A stretch of DNA of 17,628 nucleotides from an uncultured Lachnospiraceae bacterium (GTDB taxonomy: Bacteria; Bacillota; Clostridia; Lachnospirales; Lachnospiraceae). The position numbers and the translations under genes were made by a program. The DNA is taken from contig URQQ01000085.1 of assembly GCA_900549995.1 (NCBI GenBank), positions 1 to 17,628 on the forward strand, written 5' to 3'. The notes below the pieces were generated by a model. That model saw only the letters and a list, made by a program, of their open reading frames with translations. It did not search any database and was not told the DNA's origin. This document shows positions 14,663-17,628 of this stretch, in pieces (positions within the stretch are counted from its first letter, which is position 1; each line of letters starts with the position of its first letter).

Positions 14663-15688
14663 CTATATATTGTATTTTGTCTTAATCTCTATTTCCGTAT
14701 ATCCGTATTCCTTCTCGGGATCCACCCCGTCAAACAATTTCCGAAACAGCGTCATCACTGGTTCATATCCCTGTACGAAGGAGTTCTGCCCAAGCAGGAA
14801 TCGGATGGCACCGCTTCTTAAATATTTTTCATTGCCTTCTGTCAAGTCGTTGGAAATCACTTTGATCTTCCCCTCCAGGTTCTTTTCTTCCAGCACTTTA
14901 CATACTCCCTCTGATCCTGCCGCCGTCAAGTAAATTCCTCCGATATCCGGATGACTTTCCAACACCTCTCTCATAATCGCCTCTGCTTCCTGATTGTCAT
15001 CATAATTATAGCGCACTTCCAAAGTTTCTATATCCGGACGCAGAGTTTTAAGTTCCTTTAGGAATCCTGTCGTTCTGTTCCTGTGTCCCCGGTTCTTCGG
15101 ATACCCCGAGATTACCTGTACGACTCCATTCTCTCTGATAATTTCTGACATCAGCCCTGCTGCTGCCCGCCCGCTTTGAAAAGTGTCCTGACCGATAAAA
15201 CAGATTCTTGCCGACTCCTCAATATCCGAGTTAAATGTGACAACCGGAATTTCTTCCTTCGCAAACTCATCAATCATCTCTTTTAACCCGTCATCTTCCA
15301 CCGGGACAAGCGCAATCCCGCTGCATCCGATCGCGCGCATGTTCTGCATCGTCTCTATCACTTTCTCCGGATCTGTCTTTTTGATTTTCTTTATCTTAAC
15401 TTCAGCTCCCATCCGCTCTGCTTCGCTTTTGGCATCCAGAACTCCCTGGTAAACTTCCTGCATAAACGGTGTGTCCATCGCCTGGAGAATCACCCCAATT
15501 TTAATGGATCGTTTTGCCATCGCAAGCGCCCTGCCGGCACGGTTCGGCTGATATCCCATTTCCTTTGCTATTGTTTTAATCTTTTCTGCCACCTCCGGGT
15601 TGATTCTTCCCCGGTTATTAAGCGCCCGGTCAACAGTCCCTCTTGAAACCCCTGCCTCCTCGGCAATCTGCTGTAATGTTATACCCAT
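14663..15688 (-). CDS. LacI-family transcriptional regulator (paralogue B)
   Basis: The 341-residue regulator is closely related to the gene at 86-1108: same HTH (ITLQQIAEEAGVSRGTVDRAL, then NNRGRINPEVA), VVTFNSDIEESARICFIGQD, and a KTKYNI C terminus. Unlike paralogue A it keeps a normal hinge segment (NRAGRALAMAKRSIKIG). The sensor domain has the periplasmic-binding fold. Start: ATG at 15688 with GGTGG upstream, exactly parallel to paralogue A; nine more codons are open upstream. A consensus promoter and a TGCGTGCA site precede it, suggesting autoregulation and shared control of the iol operon. The ligand is unknown, possibly an inositol isomer or inosose. Confidence 0.9.
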   Translation of the reverse strand: MGITLQQIAEEAGVSRGTVDRALNNRGRINPEVAEKIKTIAKEMGYQPNRAGRALAMAKRSIKIGVILQAMDTPFMQEVYQGVLDAKSEAERMGAEVKIKKIKKTDPEKVIETMQNMRAIGCSGIALVPVEDDGLKEMIDEFAKEEIPVVTFNSDIEESARICFIGQDTFQSGRAAAGLMSEIIRENGVVQVISGYPKNRGHRNRTTGFLKELKTLRPDIETLEVRYNYDDNQEAEAIMREVLESHPDIGGIYLTAAGSEGVCKVLEEKNLEGKIKVISNDLTEGNEKYLRSGAIRFLLGQNSFVQGYEPVMTLFRKLFDGVDPEKEYGYTEIEIKTKYNI

Positions 15689-15756
15689 CTTAATTCCACC
15701 ATTCACCTTCTGCATTACGGTTCCGACAAGTTTTTATAAGTTAAAAAGCTCCATCC

Positions 15757-15779
15757 TGCGTTGTGTAACCGTGCACGCA
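15757..15779. promoter_or_regulatory. Operator-like site before LacI paralogue B
   Basis: TGCGT (15757-15761) and ACGCA (15775-15779) are 13 bases apart rather than 8; the right half contains the full octamer TGCACGCA (15772-15779). The right half lies about 10 bases after the -10 box, the same relative place as in the paralogue A promoter. Confidence 0.55.
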
Positions 15780-15789
15780 TTTTTGTTCT

Positions 15790-15818
15790 ATTATAATATC
15801 AGTTTTTTAAATATGCAA
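15790..15818 (-). promoter_or_regulatory. Sigma-A promoter of LacI paralogue B
   Basis: On the minus strand, TTGCAT (15813-15818) and TATAAT (15790-15795) lie 17 bases apart. It starts about 30 bases after the stop codon of the preceding gene, so LacI paralogue B probably also has some read-through from it, since I see no terminator between them. Confidence 0.75.
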
Positions 15819-15847
15819 CTGATTTACACAAAAATGCCGGCAGACAG

Positions 15848-16903
15848 CTATTTGTTTCCCGCCGTCACATGTTTAATCATTGCCGCCACAGATGGTTCCG
15901 CATTGAGATATGTCAGGGCAACTTCCGGATGGGCATTGTGAAACACCCGGAATATTTCATCTGCAAATCCCTGCCCCATAAATTCAACCTGCGCAAAATC
16001 AAACTCTACTTCCTGAAAATTTTCCAGCCGGTATAAAATCCTTCTTGCCTGCGAGCGGGCAATCGGTTCCCCATGAGGGCATACTTCTCTGATTGGAATA
16101 TATGTTTTCACAAATCCCTCTTCGATTGGAGCAAACATATCAAATACCTCCTTCGGTGTCTTTTTTGTATCATTACAAAGTCTCATCACAGCCATCGTTC
16201 CGATATCATTTACCTTCGAGTCATAAGATAACAAGTGAGACTTCACAAACTTTTCTCTCTCGGCACAATGAAGTGAAAATATCGTATTTCCTGACCATAT
16301 GGCAAAAGAATCCAGCATTTTTGATACAAAGAAGATCCCTTCGCCCGAATGTCTTAAGCTGTCAGTCGTAAGCCTCCCCTTGTATAACTCAATCCGGATA
16401 TCTTCAAAATCCATTTTCCGGCTCCATCTTTTCTCCATATAATTCTGTATGTTCCGGAATATTCCAACCCCATTATCTGTAATTGAAATTTCTGTATAAA
16501 GAAAATCCCTCTTTAAACTGCAGTATATCTTTGTTCCGCCAGAATGTTCAATTGCATTATTCATAATTTCCATAAATGCGTATGCCCAGATATGCATACA
16601 CTCATTCGAGATGTCATCCAAATATTGAACAATATCCTTATAATAAACCGAGTCTTCCATTAAAAATGGATCAATCTGATAACTCCACTCCTTCTCAACC
16701 GTCAAAAGACTATAGCCACACGCTTTGCCTTGATCAGCAATCACTATATTTTTATCCAGACATTCTTTTAAGTAGCGCTTGACTGATGTGGCAGATACAA
16801 CAAAGTTTTCCGCTGTCTTTTGAACAAACTGACCATCATCTTCTCTGACTTTACATAGCATATATCTTTTGATACTTTCACGTTTCTCCGTCTGAAACGA
16901 CAT
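15848..16903 (-). CDS. HTH + GHKL ATPase + STAS-like DUF4325 protein
   Basis: The 351-residue cytosolic protein appears to have three modules. Residues about 5-68 look like a winged HTH (FVQKTAENFVVSATSVKRYLKECLDKNIV). Residues about 80-215 form a GHKL/HATPase_c domain: N-box MEIMNNAIEHSGG (111-123), DNGVGI (143-148) and lid SGEGIFFVSKML (186-197). Residues about 275-345 match the DUF4325 STAS-like domain: VEFDFAQVEFMGQGFADEIF, with VALTYLNAEPSVAAMIKHV at the end. The ATP-site residues look intact; no histidine kinase phosphoacceptor domain or membrane segment is seen. It resembles an anti-sigma-factor kinase and its STAS partner joined in one chain. Start: ATG at 16903 behind AGGTGG. It does not belong obviously to the inositol genes. 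Confidence 0.8.
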   Translation of the reverse strand: MSFQTEKRESIKRYMLCKVREDDGQFVQKTAENFVVSATSVKRYLKECLDKNIVIADQGKACGYSLLTVEKEWSYQIDPFLMEDSVYYKDIVQYLDDISNECMHIWAYAFMEIMNNAIEHSGGTKIYCSLKRDFLYTEISITDNGVGIFRNIQNYMEKRWSRKMDFEDIRIELYKGRLTTDSLRHSGEGIFFVSKMLDSFAIWSGNTIFSLHCAEREKFVKSHLLSYDSKVNDIGTMAVMRLCNDTKKTPKEVFDMFAPIEEGFVKTYIPIREVCPHGEPIARSQARRILYRLENFQEVEFDFAQVEFMGQGFADEIFRVFHNAHPEVALTYLNAEPSVAAMIKHVTAGNK

Positions 16904-16985
16904 TCAAACACCACCTTTTATAATTAGACAGATTTAACACTACAAGATATTCAAACTTTATTTTTATAAATAATAACTTTATTTT

Positions 16986-16994
16986 ATTATATCA
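16986..16994 (-). promoter_or_regulatory. Extended -10 promoter of the HTH-ATPase-STAS gene
   Basis: The minus strand reads TGATATAAT: a perfect TATAAT with an upstream TG dinucleotide one base away. No good -35 is found at 17 bases, as is common for extended -10 promoters. The leader is about 75 bases. Confidence 0.5.
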
Positions 16995-17064
16995 CAACTA
17001 TAACATGTATTTTTATAAACTCCAATAAGTTTACTTCTTCCTCCTATATTCATCCACATTTCTA

Positions 17065-17093
17065 TTGACAATTCTTACCATTGAGAATATTAT
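17065..17093 (+). promoter_or_regulatory. Promoter of the partial HTH gene
   Basis: TTGACA (17065-17070) and TATTAT (17088-17093) are 17 bases apart, about 33 bases before the start codon. Confidence 0.8.
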
Positions 17094-17108
17094 CAAATTA
17101 TGATAATA
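17088..17108. promoter_or_regulatory. Operator-like inverted repeat over the -10
   Basis: The perfect 7-base arms TATTATC (17088-17094) and GATAATA (17102-17108) overlap the -10 box. This suggests autorepression by the winged-HTH protein encoded immediately downstream. Confidence 0.55.
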
Positions 17109-17125
17109 ATAGAAGGAGGAAACTT

Positions 17126-17628
17126 ATGAACAGCAAAGATTTTATAACCATGATCATGAATCCTACCCGGCAGCGAATCATCGAATATCTGATTCTTCAC
17201 GAAAAAGGCACACCAAAAGAAATACAGGAAGCACTGAACGATATACCTACAGCAAGCCTTTACCGGCATATCCGGGCACTCTACGAGGGAGGATGCCTGG
17301 ATGTAACAGATGAGAAGAAAATCCGCGGAACCGTAGAAAAAACTTACACTCTGGTAAAACAGCCATTTGGAGAGTCCCCCGATCCCAAAGACATGGAATC
17401 CATGTTCGTTTATCCTCTTATGTCACTGATAATGTCATTCCAAAACTATTTTCAGCATGATCATGCAGATCCTGTCAAGGATATGCTGTCCCTTTCTACT
17501 TCTACTTTAATGCTGAGTGATGATGAATTCTTGGAATTAACAGGAAAGATTGGGGAAATTATCACTGAATATATAGAAAACCCAGCGATCGATGGCAGAA
17601 AAGCGAGGAGATTTACTTTTATTTCCTC
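17126..17628 (+). CDS. Winged-HTH transcriptional regulator (partial, runs off the window)
   Basis: I read 167 codons from the ATG at 17126 (AGAAGGAGGAA upstream) to the window end without a stop. The N terminus is an ArsR-like winged helix: FITMIMNPTRQRIIEYLILH, PKEIQEALNDIPTASLYRHI and RALYEGGCLDVTDE, with a wing around KIRGTVEKTYTL. The rest (MESMFVYPLMSLIMSFQNYF, then SDDEFLELTGKIGEIITEYI) is a helical dimerisation or effector region typical of small regulators next to exporter genes. The protein is incomplete at its C terminus. The target is unknown; genes beyond the window are the likely regulon, along with itself. Confidence 0.8.
   Translation, partial: MNSKDFITMIMNPTRQRIIEYLILHEKGTPKEIQEALNDIPTASLYRHIRALYEGGCLDVTDEKKIRGTVEKTYTLVKQPFGESPDPKDMESMFVYPLMSLIMSFQNYFQHDHADPVKDMLSLSTSTLMLSDDEFLELTGKIGEIITEYIENPAIDGRKARRFTFIS

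Noticed and set aside
1..17628. tRNA, rRNA, CRISPR array, transposase or phage genes
   Set aside because: No cloverleaf-like sequence, repeat-spacer array or transposase/integrase motif was found; the palindromic repeats are short and carry no coding capacity.

Overview
The window looks like the chromosome of a gut-type Firmicute, most likely a Lachnospiraceae member. The reasons are moderate-to-low GC, strong AGGAGG-type ribosome binding sites, consensus sigma-A promoters, and best remembered resemblance to Bacillus/Clostridia-type inositol genes. This placement is an inference from style and was not searched. The window is an inositol uptake and catabolism locus with its regulators, followed by two unrelated regulatory genes.

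Layout from left to right: (1) 1-85, a long perfect hairpin. (2) 86-1108 (-), a LacI-family regulator with its own promoter and operator. (3) 1331-7256 (-), a five-gene operon read right to left: iolG (inositol 2-dehydrogenase), iolI (inosose isomerase), iolE (inosose dehydratase), an iolH-like TIM barrel, and a GPH-type sugar/cation symporter fused to a cytidylate-kinase-like domain. Its promoter lies near 7369-7397 and overlaps a 22-bp palindromic operator. It ends in a hairpin/U-tract terminator at 1271-1305. (4) 7572-13083 (-), an ABC sugar importer operon (lipoprotein binding protein, double ATPase, two permeases) ending in a metallo-beta-lactamase-fold lactonase-like gene and a terminator. 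(5) 13476-14486 (+), a second kind of LacI regulator, divergent from the ABC operon. (6) 14663-15688 (-), a third LacI regulator, a close paralogue of the first, convergent with (5) and sharing a 19-bp perfect bidirectional terminator. (7) 15848-16903 (-), an HTH + GHKL ATPase + STAS-like (DUF4325) protein. (8) 17126 to the window end (+), a partial winged-HTH regulator.

How the parts may work together: the ABC importer, and possibly the symporter, would bring in an inositol or a derivative. IolG would oxidise it to an inosose, and IolI and IolE would isomerise or dehydrate the inosose. The canonical next steps (IolD ring opening, IolB, IolC, IolJ, IolA) are absent from this window, so they are either elsewhere or replaced; the lactonase-like protein is one candidate for a non-canonical step. 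The octamer TGCGTGCA (either strand) occurs in four intergenic regions: before both LacI paralogues, before iolG, and between iolG and iolI. The two paralogues have the same recognition helix and probably share this operator. The ABC/lactonase operon lacks the octamer and instead has an AT-rich divergent control region with the other LacI, suggesting two regulatory circuits.

Most noteworthy: the symporter-kinase fusion, the two paralogous regulators that share DNA specificity but differ in sensor and hinge, the operator inside the iol operon, the lactonase linked to inositol import, a pair of homologous ~80-bp palindromic terminator repeats, and the three-domain HTH-ATPase-STAS protein.
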